Source: Laspinema sp. D2d
GTDB lineage: Bacteria; Cyanobacteriota; Cyanobacteriia; Cyanobacteriales; Laspinemataceae
Direction of reading: 5' to 3'
Assembly (NCBI RefSeq): GCF_025370755.1
Contig: NZ_JAMXFC010000003.1
Coordinates: 124,001-188,000, forward strand
DNA length: 64,000 nt
Shown: positions 1 through 7,135 of the stretch, one piece after another
Layout: each line of letters starts with the position of its first letter
Numbering within the stretch: position 1 is the first letter of the stretch
Program-made: the position numbers and the translations under genes
The notes under the pieces: model-generated
Seen by the model: the letters and a program-made list of their open reading frames with translations, nothing else
Databases searched by the model: none
Told to the model about the DNA's origin: nothing

Positions 1-504
1 AAACCCATTACTCGCGGTGAATTTATCGTGGGCAAACATCTCGGACTCTGCGGGGTACTGGCGGTCCTGATTACGGTGACGATGGCGTTATATTTAGGGT
101 TGATGAGTTTATCTCAAGTAAACTATCCCCTGGTGAGTCTGCTTGTGGCAGCATTTTATCTATTTTTAGAACTGTCGTTACTCACGGCGGTGGCGATCGC
201 CTTAAGTGTCTTTACCAGTTCCTTACTAGCGACCCTTTTAACGTTTGCCGTTTATGTCATGGGACACCTGAGTGAGGATATCGTTACCGCTGGTGAACTG
301 AGTAAAAATTCGACGGTAGAAGCGATTACCCGAGGGTTATATTTAATCTTACCCGACTTATCCCGCTTAGACCTCAAAAATCAAGCGGTATATGGGATCC
401 TGCCCGATGCTATGACCTTGATTTTCAATTTCATTTACGCCTTATTTTACATCGTGCTGCTGTTGGCGATCGCCAATTTAATCTTTTCCCGACGAGAATT
501 TTAA
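1..504 (+). CDS. ABC-2 type transporter permease, C-terminal part
   Basis: The reading frame is open from the first base, so this is the 3' end of a gene that begins upstream of the window; the GTG at 28 is only the first internal start-like codon. The first residues read KPITRGEFIVGK, a cytoplasmic loop typical of ABC-2 permeases (ABC-2 proteins often carry PITRXEF here). About four hydrophobic segments follow, ending in a last membrane helix and the short basic tail SRREF. This is expected to be the membrane half of an ATP-driven exporter working with a separate ATPase, probably encoded just upstream. The substrate cannot be told. The terminator-like paired repeat at 545-610 follows, so the gene probably closes its operon. 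Confidence 0.75.
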   Translation, partial: KPITRGEFIVGKHLGLCGVLAVLITVTMALYLGLMSLSQVNYPLVSLLVAAFYLFLELSLLTAVAIALSVFTSSLLATLLTFAVYVMGHLSEDIVTAGELSKNSTVEAITRGLYLILPDLSRLDLKNQAVYGILPDAMTLIFNFIYALFYIVLLLAIANLIFSRREF

Positions 505-544
505 ATCTGTATCGTTCTCTCTAGGTCGGTCCAATAAAAGTTAG

Positions 545-610
545 AAACCCGGTTTCTTCGCAAAATTTTGGGGAGTAGCAACAAATTTAAGTTAATAAAC
601 CGGGTTTTTT
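545..610 (+). terminator. Paired AAACCCGGTT repeat acting as likely terminator
   Basis: AAACCCGGTT at 545-554 pairs perfectly with AACCGGGTTT at 598-607, and the right arm runs into TTTTTT (605-610), as in a rho-independent terminator with a long loop. The sequence belongs to a dispersed repeat family also seen near 10.44, 16.93 and 27.69 kb. It separates the ABC-2 permease from larE. Confidence 0.55.
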
Positions 611-669
611 GTCCGAGGGGACCGACCTCCGTTTTGACTCAATAACCGTTTTTTAAAACCGAATCACTC

Positions 670-1500
670 ATGCAACAACTCCAACAACTTCAACAAATTT
701 TTCAAGAAATGGACCGGGCATTAATTGCCTATTCCGGCGGTATTGATAGTACCTTAGTTGCTAAAATTGCTTATGATACTCTGGGAGACAAAGCGTTAGC
801 GGTTACGGCAGTTTCACCCTCTCTACTTCCAGAAGATTTAGAGGATGCGCGGATTCAAGCGGCAGAAATTGGCATTCCTCATGAAGAAGTCACCACCCAA
901 GAAATGGCGAATCCCAATTACACTTCAAATCCGGTTAATCGGTGTTATTTCTGCAAAAGTGAACTCCATGATACCCTCAAACCCCTGGCAATATCCCGGG
1001 GATATCCTTATGTAGTGGATGGGGTAAATGGGGATGATTTGCATGATTATCGCCCGGGGATTCAAGCGGCGAAAGAACGAGGGGCGCGATCGCCTCTTGC
1101 GGAAGTCGGACTCACCAAAGTTCAAGTGCGTGAATTGGCGAAATTCTTAGACTTGCCTTGGTGGGATAAACCCGCCCAACCCTGTTTAAGTTCTCGGTTT
1201 CCTTATGGGGAAGAAATTACCGTAGAAAAGCTTCAAAGAGTCGGTCGCGCCGAGCGTTATTTACGCAAATTAGGACTGAAAAATCTCAGAGTTCGGTCCG
1301 AAGGTGACAGCGCCCGAATTGAATTACCCCCGGAACAAATCAAGGAATTTGTCTTAATCACGGATTTGCCTGCTTTAGTGGCTGCTTTTCAGGAGTTTGG
1401 ATTTATTTACATTAATTTAGATTTAGAAGGGTATCGCAGTGGTAAACTCAATCAGGCGTTAAGCCCCGAGGTTTTGGCAACAACATCAGCAGGGGGATAG
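670..1500 (+). CDS. larE: ATP-dependent sacrificial sulfur transferase LarE
   Basis: This 276-residue PP-loop enzyme belongs to the LarE family. Family members adenylate and sulfurate a pyridinium dicarboxylate precursor to build the nickel-pincer cofactor of lactate racemase, some donating their own cysteine sulfur. The ATP-binding PP-loop SGGIDS is near residue 23. Other family segments visible are NRCYFCKSELH around residue 90, DGVNGDD, the SPLAEVGLTK block, and PCLSSRFPYG near residue 170 carrying the conserved cysteine. Length is normal. The cyanobacterial context lacks larA, larB and larC nearby, so either the cofactor genes are elsewhere or this homologue sulfurates something else. The ATG at 670 directly precedes the conserved N-terminal helix. 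Confidence 0.9.
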   Translation: MQQLQQLQQIFQEMDRALIAYSGGIDSTLVAKIAYDTLGDKALAVTAVSPSLLPEDLEDARIQAAEIGIPHEEVTTQEMANPNYTSNPVNRCYFCKSELHDTLKPLAISRGYPYVVDGVNGDDLHDYRPGIQAAKERGARSPLAEVGLTKVQVRELAKFLDLPWWDKPAQPCLSSRFPYGEEITVEKLQRVGRAERYLRKLGLKNLRVRSEGDSARIELPPEQIKEFVLITDLPALVAAFQEFGFIYINLDLEGYRSGKLNQALSPEVLATTSAGG

Positions 1501-1517
1501 GTAATAACTCCCGTCAC

Positions 1518-1536
1518 CAGCGGAGATACTCCGCTG
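1518..1536 (+). terminator. Hairpin after larE
   Basis: CAGCGGAG at 1518-1525 and CTCCGCTG at 1529-1536 form a perfect 8-bp stem with a 3-base loop, 17 bases after the larE stop. There is no U-run directly after it, so it may be a weak terminator or an mRNA 3'-end stabiliser. Confidence 0.35.
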
Positions 1537-1581
1537 ACCACCCCTGGTTTACCGCGTTCTTTTATTTGTAATTGAGACACG

Positions 1582-2049
1582 ATGAGACAATTGAAAAGAG
1601 GGTATTACAAATTAAGCAATTGTTTTCGAGATGATAATTTTGTTCATCTCACGGAACAAATTCAGATTGCGATCGCAAAAATTTTGTCAATTTTAATGAT
1701 TATTATCATTTTAGTAGCCCTTTGTGATTTGATTATCTTTTTAGCTACCGTCATATTTACTGAACCCGTCGGCTTTTTAACTAATACTTTATTTAAAATA
1801 TTTGGCTTGTTCCTGAATATTCTAATTTCTATGGAAATTTTAGAGAATATTACGGCCTATATGAAAAAGCATACGGTTCAAGTTGAACTGGTGATTGTGA
1901 CGTCTCTGGTTGCTGTGGCCCGAAAAATTATTATTTTTGACCTAGAAAAATATTCTGAGTTTGCTTTACTGGGTTTGGCGGTGGCTATTTTTGCCCTGTC
2001 GATTAGTTACTGGATTGTTCGCAGTCTTAATTCTGGCAGCCGAGTCTAA
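1582..2049 (+). CDS. PsiE-like small integral membrane protein
   Basis: This 155-residue protein has four hydrophobic helices (about residues 32-58, 68-90, 108-126 and 130-150). The second is followed by EILENITAYMKKHTVQVELV, a pattern found in phosphate-starvation-inducible PsiE-family proteins. The family is of unknown biochemical function and sits in the inner membrane. The assignment rests on topology, length and the EI(L)xxxxxY...HxxxxE block, so the family call is fairly good but function is open. It is encoded alone between larE and the convergent chemotaxis protein. Its AT-rich coding sequence contrasts slightly with neighbouring genes. Confidence 0.7.
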   Translation: MRQLKRGYYKLSNCFRDDNFVHLTEQIQIAIAKILSILMIIIILVALCDLIIFLATVIFTEPVGFLTNTLFKIFGLFLNILISMEILENITAYMKKHTVQVELVIVTSLVAVARKIIIFDLEKYSEFALLGLAVAIFALSISYWIVRSLNSGSRV

Positions 2050-2075
2050 TCTAAAGATGCACCCTGAAAGTCTTT

Positions 2076-3434
2076 CTAAACCATTGTCTTTAAACTCAAT
2101 GCAGCTTGATTGAGTTGCTGCATTCCCAGTTTGGTTTGACTGATGCCATTTACGGTTTCTTTCGACCCATTGTTAATAGAATCCATTGCTTCAACCACTT
2201 GCTGAATAGCATTGGCTTGTTCCTGCGCACTCAAAGAAATTCGGGCGCTGCGGGTAAAAATTTCTTCAATGGCATCGACAACGGACTGAAAAGCTGCCGT
2301 CATCTTCTGGATACTCTCTACGGATTCTTTTACTTTTTTATTTCCTGCTTCAGTTACTTCTAAGGTTGAACTCATGGCCGTTTGAATCTCGATAATCAAC
2401 TGTTGAATTTCTTCGGCAGATTTTTTACTATGGTTGGCAAGTTGTCGAATTTCAGCCGCTACAATGGTAAATCCCTTGCCATCGATTCCCGCCCGTTTGG
2501 CTTCCATCGCGGCATTTAAGGCTAAAAGGTTGGTTTGATTAGCGATGCGACTGACGAGATGGGAAATGGTTTCAATGCGGCGGGTGCGTTCTTTTAAGTC
2601 CTGAATTTTATTAGAAATTGCAGTGGAATTATGTTGGACTTCTGCCATTTCTCCTAAGAGATGTTGCACGGTGTGACTTCCTTCTTCTGCCAAATTCATC
2701 ACAGCAGCAGCCGCTTGTTTGGCGGCGATCGCCTCCTGTGCGGACGCTTCTGAACTGTGACGAATATGGGTAGTGGTGGCAGTCGTTTGATGGACAGAAG
2801 CTGCTTGCATCGAAACTACTACTTCCTGTTGGGTGACGATCGCGGCTATTTCTGTGGAAGATGAAGCGATCGCTACAATCGCTTTTTTGATTTGAGACTG
2901 GAGGATCTGTGTTACCCAACAAATCCCCACTAATACGGCCAAGTTTAATAGAAATAACGTGATTTGACTGACTTGAGTCAACTGGACTTTATCCTTGGCA
3001 AAATCTTCCGCAGCAAAGACGGCAGCATTAGACAATTCAAAAAATAATTCACTTTCTTGCAGGAGAAGCGCATCTCCCTGGGGTTGGTTTCTATGCTCTT
3101 GAATAGTGGCTTTTAGGGTAAACCACCCGGTTTGAACAGCCTGCATTTTTTGTAAAAATTTTGGATCAGTTGCCGGGGGAAGTTGTAAGTCCCGATCGCC
3201 TTTAATCAGTCCCTGGATGATTCGCTCAACTTCCTCGATTAACTCATTTTGTTCTGAATCAGCCAGTTCTAATTTAACCAATCTCTGGCCCGCCCCTCGG
3301 ATGATTCCGGTATGATTCACCACTCGCCCATCATTACTCATGCGATTAATGAGATAAGAAACGGAGGCTACATTAATAAATGAACAAGTAAACAAGGCGA
3401 CGGCTGCAACGGTTAACTGAGTCGTAGTTTTCAT
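2076..3434 (-). CDS. Methyl-accepting chemotaxis-type signal transducer
   Basis: I place the start at the ATG at 3434 (452 residues). The frame is open up to 3635, but that extension would run through the hcp terminator at 3592-3619; the ATG at 3488 is a possible alternative. Membrane helices lie at about residues 5-29 and 158-177 and bracket a roughly 125-residue sensor segment with basic and acidic helices, resembling the PilJ/type IV pili sensing region. After helix 2 there is no clear HAMP domain. The signalling coiled coil carries the hairpin tip [17 protein letters not shown] near residues 300-316 and the block [13 protein letters not shown]. It probably signals to a CheA/CheW system controlling pilus-based motility. 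None of those partners are in the window. Confidence 0.85.
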   Translation of the reverse strand: MKTTTQLTVAAVALFTCSFINVASVSYLINRMSNDGRVVNHTGIIRGAGQRLVKLELADSEQNELIEEVERIIQGLIKGDRDLQLPPATDPKFLQKMQAVQTGWFTLKATIQEHRNQPQGDALLLQESELFFELSNAAVFAAEDFAKDKVQLTQVSQITLFLLNLAVLVGICWVTQILQSQIKKAIVAIASSSTEIAAIVTQQEVVVSMQAASVHQTTATTTHIRHSSEASAQEAIAAKQAAAAVMNLAEEGSHTVQHLLGEMAEVQHNSTAISNKIQDLKERTRRIETISHLVSRIANQTNLLALNAAMEAKRAGIDGKGFTIVAAEIRQLANHSKKSAEEIQQLIIEIQTAMSSTLEVTEAGNKKVKESVESIQKMTAAFQSVVDAIEEIFTRSARISLSAQEQANAIQQVVEAMDSINNGSKETVNGISQTKLGMQQLNQAALSLKTMV

Positions 3435-3591
3435 AGGTTCGTGATTTAAGGAGGTCAAATCAGCGATCGCCTCGCGACTCTTCCCCATCGGGATGAATCG
3501 GAGTTCCACCAGATTACTTTGCCAACCGTAACATTTTCTCGAAAAATTCACGAGGGCATTTTTGCGTAGGTAACCCTCCCTAAATTTACCT

Positions 3592-3619
3592 AAAAAAAAG
3601 CCCGGTTTATCAACCGGGC
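3592..3619 (-). terminator. Rho-independent terminator of hcp
   Basis: GCCCGGTT (3600-3607) and AACCGGGC (3612-3619) form a perfect 8-bp stem with loop TATC. On the minus strand the stem is followed directly by eight Ts (3599-3592). It lies about 95 bases after the hcp stop and before the chemotaxis gene, so those two genes are separate transcription units. Confidence 0.8.
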
Positions 3620-3713
3620 GGGTTAAAAATTCCAACCAATGCTAGATTAGTCTCCAGAAACTTAGCCACGGGCGGGCTAATTGACAACAGGGTTCAACCC
3701 CTTGGATTCCGGA

Positions 3714-5366
3714 TTATCCCTCGACCTTTGTCCCTAAACAGGCCGCTAAATCTTCCTCGGGCGTGCCTATCTCCTTGAGATTGTAAGTTTGGGAAAGTAA
3801 CTTGAACACATTCGGAGAAATAAACGCTGGCAGAGTTGGCCCTAAGCGAATATTTTTAATTCCCAAATGGAAAAGGGTCAGCAAAATCGATACGGCTTTT
3901 TGTTCATACCATGACAAAATCATCGAAAGCGGCAGTTCATTCACGCCCACCCCAAATGCATTGGCTAAGGCTAGGGTAATTTGCACGGCGGAATAAGCAT
4001 CATTACATTGCCCCACATCCATCAATCGCGGAATTCCCCCAATGTCTCCGAGTTCTTTATCAAAGAACCGGAATTTGCCACAAGCGAGGGTCAGCACAAC
4101 GCAGTCTTCAGGGACTTTTTCCACGAATTCGGTGTAATAGTTGCGGCTGGGTTTGGCCCCATCGCAACCGCCGACGAGGAAGAAGTGGCGAATATCTCCC
4201 CGTTTCACCGCAGCGATCACCTCATCGGCAACACCCAAGACGGCATTCCGGGCAAATCCGGTGGTGACTTGGCGGGGGTCTCCCGTATCGGTAAATCCAG
4301 GCATGGATAAGCTACAGGCGATCGCAGGGCTAAAGTCGCGATTTTCAATATGGGCCAGACCGGGCCAACCCACAGGGCCACAGGTGAACACTCTATTAAT
4401 ATAGGTGTTATGGGGAGGCATCAGACAGTTCGTGGTCATGACGATCGCCCCAGGGAATTTCGCAAATTCGCGGGTTTGATTTTGCCATGCGGTCCCATAA
4501 TGACCATACAGATGAGGATATTTCTGCTTGAGTCCCGGATACCCATGCGCGGGTAACATTTCCCCGTGGGTATAGACGTAAATTCCCTGGTTAGCCGTTT
4601 GTTTAAGGAGTTCCTCTAGGTCCTTAAGGTCATGACCCGAGACGAGAATCGCTTTACCCGGTTGGGTTCCCAGAGGAACGCGGGTGGGGACGGGATGACC
4701 ATAATTTCCCGTATTCCCGGCATCGAGAAGTTCCATCGCCAAGAGGTTGATTTCCCCCACTTTGAGGGCGATTTGTACCCAGTCTTCCAGGGATAAATCC
4801 ACTGAGTCAAGTCCGGCTAAGGCTTCATGACAGAAGGCATAGAGGCGATCGTCTTCCTGTCCCAGTTCTTGCGCATGGTAGGCGTAGGCAGCGATGCCTT
4901 TGAGTCCATAAATAATGGTCAGTTTGAGGGAGAAAATATCAACGTCTTTGGCAGATTTGGAGATAAATCCATATTCGACATCTCGCCCTTGTTGGACTAA
5001 TTCATCAAGGGTGGGGGCGGGTTCCAAGGTGGCGGGACCTTCGGGAAAACGGACATCAGGGACCACAGCTTGCAGTTGCGCTTTCAATCCATCCCGCAGG
5101 GCGATCGCCTGATGGATATATTGAACAAAACTTTCCGGGTCGAAGTTAACGTTGGTGAGGGTGGAAAAGAGGGTTTCGCAGGTAAAGCGATCGGCTTCGC
5201 GGTTAATAATTCCGTATTTCCGGGCGGCGATCGCCACTTGTCCCAGTCCCCGCAATAAATGGGTTAATAAATCTTGTAGGGCATCCACTTCGGGACTTTT
5301 TCCACAGGCACCCCATTGATAACAGGCTTCTCCACCGGCAGTTTGTTCGCATTGGCTGCAATACAT
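3714..5366 (-). CDS. hcp: Hybrid cluster protein (hydroxylamine reductase / NO reductase) Hcp
   Basis: This 550-residue Hcp is an iron-sulfur enzyme that reduces nitric oxide or hydroxylamine and, in enteric bacteria, mediates S-nitrosylation. The N-terminal cluster ligands are Cys3, Cys6, Cys15 and Cys21. The hybrid Fe-S-O cluster ligands appear in THGEMLPAHGYP, TTNCLMPP, FTCGPVGWPG, GGCDGAKPSR and DVGQCNDAYS, all in family order. Length is normal. The start ATG at 5366 has GAGAGG seven bases upstream. A perfect 16-bp dyad at 5431-5446 sits at a spacing that would put it near -41.5 of a promoter with a TAGAGT-like -10. A Crp/Fnr regulator is encoded divergently next door, so NO-responsive control is very likely. 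Its usual reductase partner Hcr is not present. Confidence 0.95.
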   Translation of the reverse strand: MYCSQCEQTAGGEACYQWGACGKSPEVDALQDLLTHLLRGLGQVAIAARKYGIINREADRFTCETLFSTLTNVNFDPESFVQYIHQAIALRDGLKAQLQAVVPDVRFPEGPATLEPAPTLDELVQQGRDVEYGFISKSAKDVDIFSLKLTIIYGLKGIAAYAYHAQELGQEDDRLYAFCHEALAGLDSVDLSLEDWVQIALKVGEINLLAMELLDAGNTGNYGHPVPTRVPLGTQPGKAILVSGHDLKDLEELLKQTANQGIYVYTHGEMLPAHGYPGLKQKYPHLYGHYGTAWQNQTREFAKFPGAIVMTTNCLMPPHNTYINRVFTCGPVGWPGLAHIENRDFSPAIACSLSMPGFTDTGDPRQVTTGFARNAVLGVADEVIAAVKRGDIRHFFLVGGCDGAKPSRNYYTEFVEKVPEDCVVLTLACGKFRFFDKELGDIGGIPRLMDVGQCNDAYSAVQITLALANAFGVGVNELPLSMILSWYEQKAVSILLTLFHLGIKNIRLGPTLPAFISPNVFKLLSQTYNLKEIGTPEEDLAACLGTKVEG

Positions 5367-5430
5367 GATGTTACCTCTCGGTCGCTTTCGTCTTCTTATC
5401 TCTACTCTAAGTTGGCCCTCGGGGAATGTC

Positions 5431-5446
5431 TTTGACTTAAGTCAAA
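5431..5446. promoter_or_regulatory. Crp/Fnr-type operator in front of hcp
   Basis: TTTGACTTAAGTCAAA is a perfect 16-bp palindrome containing TTGAC-N4-GTCAA, the half-site spacing of Fnr/Dnr/HcpR boxes. Its centre is about 72 bases from the hcp start. A class II arrangement would put transcription start near 5397, with TAGAGT near 5403-5408 as a -10. The likely ligand is the regulator encoded at 5737. Confidence 0.75.
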
Positions 5447-5553
5447 TCGCAAGACATACGGAGGCATATTTTAAGAATTCCCCCTCAATCCTGCAAAGAT
5501 TCAGAGATCAGGGGTCAGTCCAATGGGTGTGAGTTTTTCTCAAGGGATTTCCA

Positions 5554-5577
5554 TAAAAAAACTTCTAATGCAGAAGT
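5554..5577 (-). terminator. Minus-strand hairpin with T-run upstream of hcp
   Basis: ACTTCT (5561-5566) and AGAAGT (5572-5577) form a stem. On the minus strand it is followed by seven Ts (5560-5554). It would end minus-strand transcription entering the hcp promoter, insulating hcp, or mark the end of a short antisense RNA from the regulator's leader. Confidence 0.4.
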
Positions 5578-5702
5578 AATGCCGAATTATTCAAGCCCCC
5601 CTTAACAACGCCAATCGGTTGGGGGGATCTCTGATAGAAGATTTTATTTTGTGGAGTTCCCCAACCGCATTCTGGATTAGCCAGTTTTGCCAGTACAATC
5701 AA

Positions 5703-5716
5703 ATCAATGCATTGAT
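5703..5716. promoter_or_regulatory. Perfect 14-bp dyad at the regulator's promoter
   Basis: ATCAATGCATTGAT is fully symmetric and ends 20 bases before the regulator start codon. The half-sites ATCAA/TTGAT are the Fnr letters in reversed order, so it is not a canonical Fnr box. Its position suits autoregulation or a second repressor. Confidence 0.4.
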
Positions 5717-5736
5717 CCAGTCCTGGGAATCCTGTC

Positions 5737-6435
5737 TTGAAAGACCAATCTTTTGATAAACCCGCATTTCTTGCCCAAACTCCCCTGTTTCAGAGTTTAC
5801 CCCCAGACCAGCATCAGGCCCTTGCCCAGATTGCGATCGGCCAATCCTATCAGAAAGGAGAGGTGTTGTTTTGGGAAGGAGAGGATGAAAGCGTTGGTTT
5901 TTTCATCGTGATTTCCGGTCGAGTTAAAGTATTTAAACAATCTCCCTTGGGCAAAGAACAGATTTTGCAAATTTTTGTAGCGGGTCAGCATTTTGCTGAA
6001 GTGCCTGCTTTTGATGGTCAACCCTTTCCCGCTTCTGCGGCTGCCCTAGAGTCCACTCAGGTGTTGTTCTTTCCCCGGACTGCATTGGTGGCCTTGATGC
6101 AAGCCTATCCCAATATTGCCATAACTTTGTTAGGAATTTTTGCTCGTCATCTACGCTGGTTGGCTCATGTGGTGGAAGATTTATCGTTGAAGGATGTCCC
6201 TCAACGCTTGGCGGCTTATCTTCTTTATTTAAGTGATTCACCCCAGGGGACTTTGGCACAAGTGGAACTGGATATTACGAAAGGGCAGTTGGCGGCTTTT
6301 TTGGGGACGATTCCGGAGACCCTCTCGCGGGTGTTTGCAAAACTCAGCAGTGAGGGAGTTTTGGAGATTGAGGGGGCGCGGATTCGCTTGTTGGATCTGT
6401 CCCGGTTGCGGGTTTTGGCGGGAATGTCCGAGTGA
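5737..6435 (+). CDS. Crp/Fnr family transcription regulator (Dnr/HcpR-like)
   Basis: The protein has 232 residues. It carries an N-terminal cyclic-nucleotide-binding-fold beta barrel (about residues 12-125), a dimer helix (130-155) and a C-terminal winged HTH whose recognition helix contains ETLSRVFAKL. The E..SR pattern is that of Fnr-class proteins reading TTGA-N6-TCAA. The sensor lacks the Glu/Arg pair used to hold cAMP, having HFAEVPAFDGQPFPAS instead. The whole protein has no cysteine, so it cannot be an Fe-S Fnr. This fits Dnr/HcpR-type proteins that sense NO, some through heme, and control hcp. The start is TTG (5737), with no better ATG nearby. It is divergent from hcp, and operator-like dyads lie at 5431, 5703 and 6666. 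Confidence 0.88.
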   Translation: MKDQSFDKPAFLAQTPLFQSLPPDQHQALAQIAIGQSYQKGEVLFWEGEDESVGFFIVISGRVKVFKQSPLGKEQILQIFVAGQHFAEVPAFDGQPFPASAAALESTQVLFFPRTALVALMQAYPNIAITLLGIFARHLRWLAHVVEDLSLKDVPQRLAAYLLYLSDSPQGTLAQVELDITKGQLAAFLGTIPETLSRVFAKLSSEGVLEIEGARIRLLDLSRLRVLAGMSE

Positions 6436-6665
6436 GGGTGAGGGATGATGTCACCGAGATAGAAGCTTTATACCTAGAGTTGGGGGAAACACAAAGCATA
6501 GTTTATCCTCCGGTTTGCTTTGAGGCGGGGGAGTTGGGGATGCCTCACGATCGCGCGATCGCCCATTTTTATCGCGAATTGTGTCATGTTTTGTTTCTTA
6601 AGTTGATTTTTTCTATTCCTTGTGTTAAAATTTCTGCCTTTTAGGGGTAAGTATATATTCTATTC

Positions 6666-6679
6666 TTGATCAAGATCAA
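6666..6679. promoter_or_regulatory. Consensus Fnr/Dnr box TTGAT-N4-ATCAA
   Basis: TTGATCAAGATCAA matches the Fnr/Dnr consensus exactly. It stands 470 bases upstream of the STAND gene and just before a foldable non-coding stretch (6694-6852). A class II geometry would start RNA near 6714. No coding frame follows immediately, so a regulated small RNA or a long 5' leader is implied. Confidence 0.5.
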
Positions 6680-6693
6680 CCAAAAGTGGCTCT

Positions 6694-6852
6694 CTACTGG
6701 GTTGTTTTCAAAGCCAGGTAGATACTTGCCGTTTCCGATACGTCCTTGCTGACTCAGGAACAATACCTCACTGAAGTGAGTAGTCCTAGGGCCTGAGAAT
6801 GTTTTCTCGCTGTTTTTTCCTCACCGCTGAGTTCAAGGGGAGGTGAGGAAAT
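6694..6852 (+). ncRNA. Candidate structured RNA or long leader
   Basis: There are three successive local stems in a stretch with no convincing ORF. Stem 1: CTACTGG (6694-6700) with CCAGGTAG (6714-6721, one bulge). Stem 2: outer pair CTCAGG (6753-6758)/CCTGAG (6792-6797) enclosing CTCAC-TGAA-GTGAG (6767-6780). Stem 3: perfect 10-bp TTTCCTCACC (6816-6825)/GGTGAGGAAA (6842-6851). I do not recognise a known RNA family. It could be a small RNA driven from the Fnr-like box at 6666 or part of the STAND mRNA leader. Confidence 0.35.
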
Positions 6853-7034
6853 AAAAAATTTTATCTCTCTAAGGTTAAGTTTTTTCCAAGATGATTAAAA
6901 TATCGAAGAAACACTTGATTTTTTATTCAAAGTGCTGAAGCATAATGGATAAAATATTGTCAAGTAGCTAAAGAAAGAAACACCTAACATAATCGGGAGA
7001 AAATCCTCCAAATGCCCAGGAGAGAAGGGTTAGA

Positions 7035-7071
7035 ACATTGATCGCCTGGGGGAAAATTCAGCGATCAATGT
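7035..7071. promoter_or_regulatory. 11-bp inverted repeat in the STAND gene leader
   Basis: ACATTGATCGC (7035-7045) is repeated in exact inverse as GCGATCAATGT (7061-7071) with a 15-base loop. It ends 64 bases before the STAND start. It could be a dimeric operator or an mRNA hairpin. The rest of 6853-7135 is AT-rich and shows nothing else I can name. Confidence 0.45.
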
Positions 7072-7135
7072 CCGGGTATCGTCTCCTTGGGCGATCGTTA
7101 TCGGTATAAAACGCTATCAATCAAAAAATTTTCTA

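Noticed and set aside
3981-4556. Several plus-strand open frames inside hcp
   Set aside because: Hcp is complete on the other strand with all cluster ligands; these are antisense shadows.
6432-6644. 70-residue open frame overlapping the Dnr-like regulator stop
   Set aside because: GTG start, no ribosome site, no family features, and composition of non-coding DNA. Kept out of the gene list.
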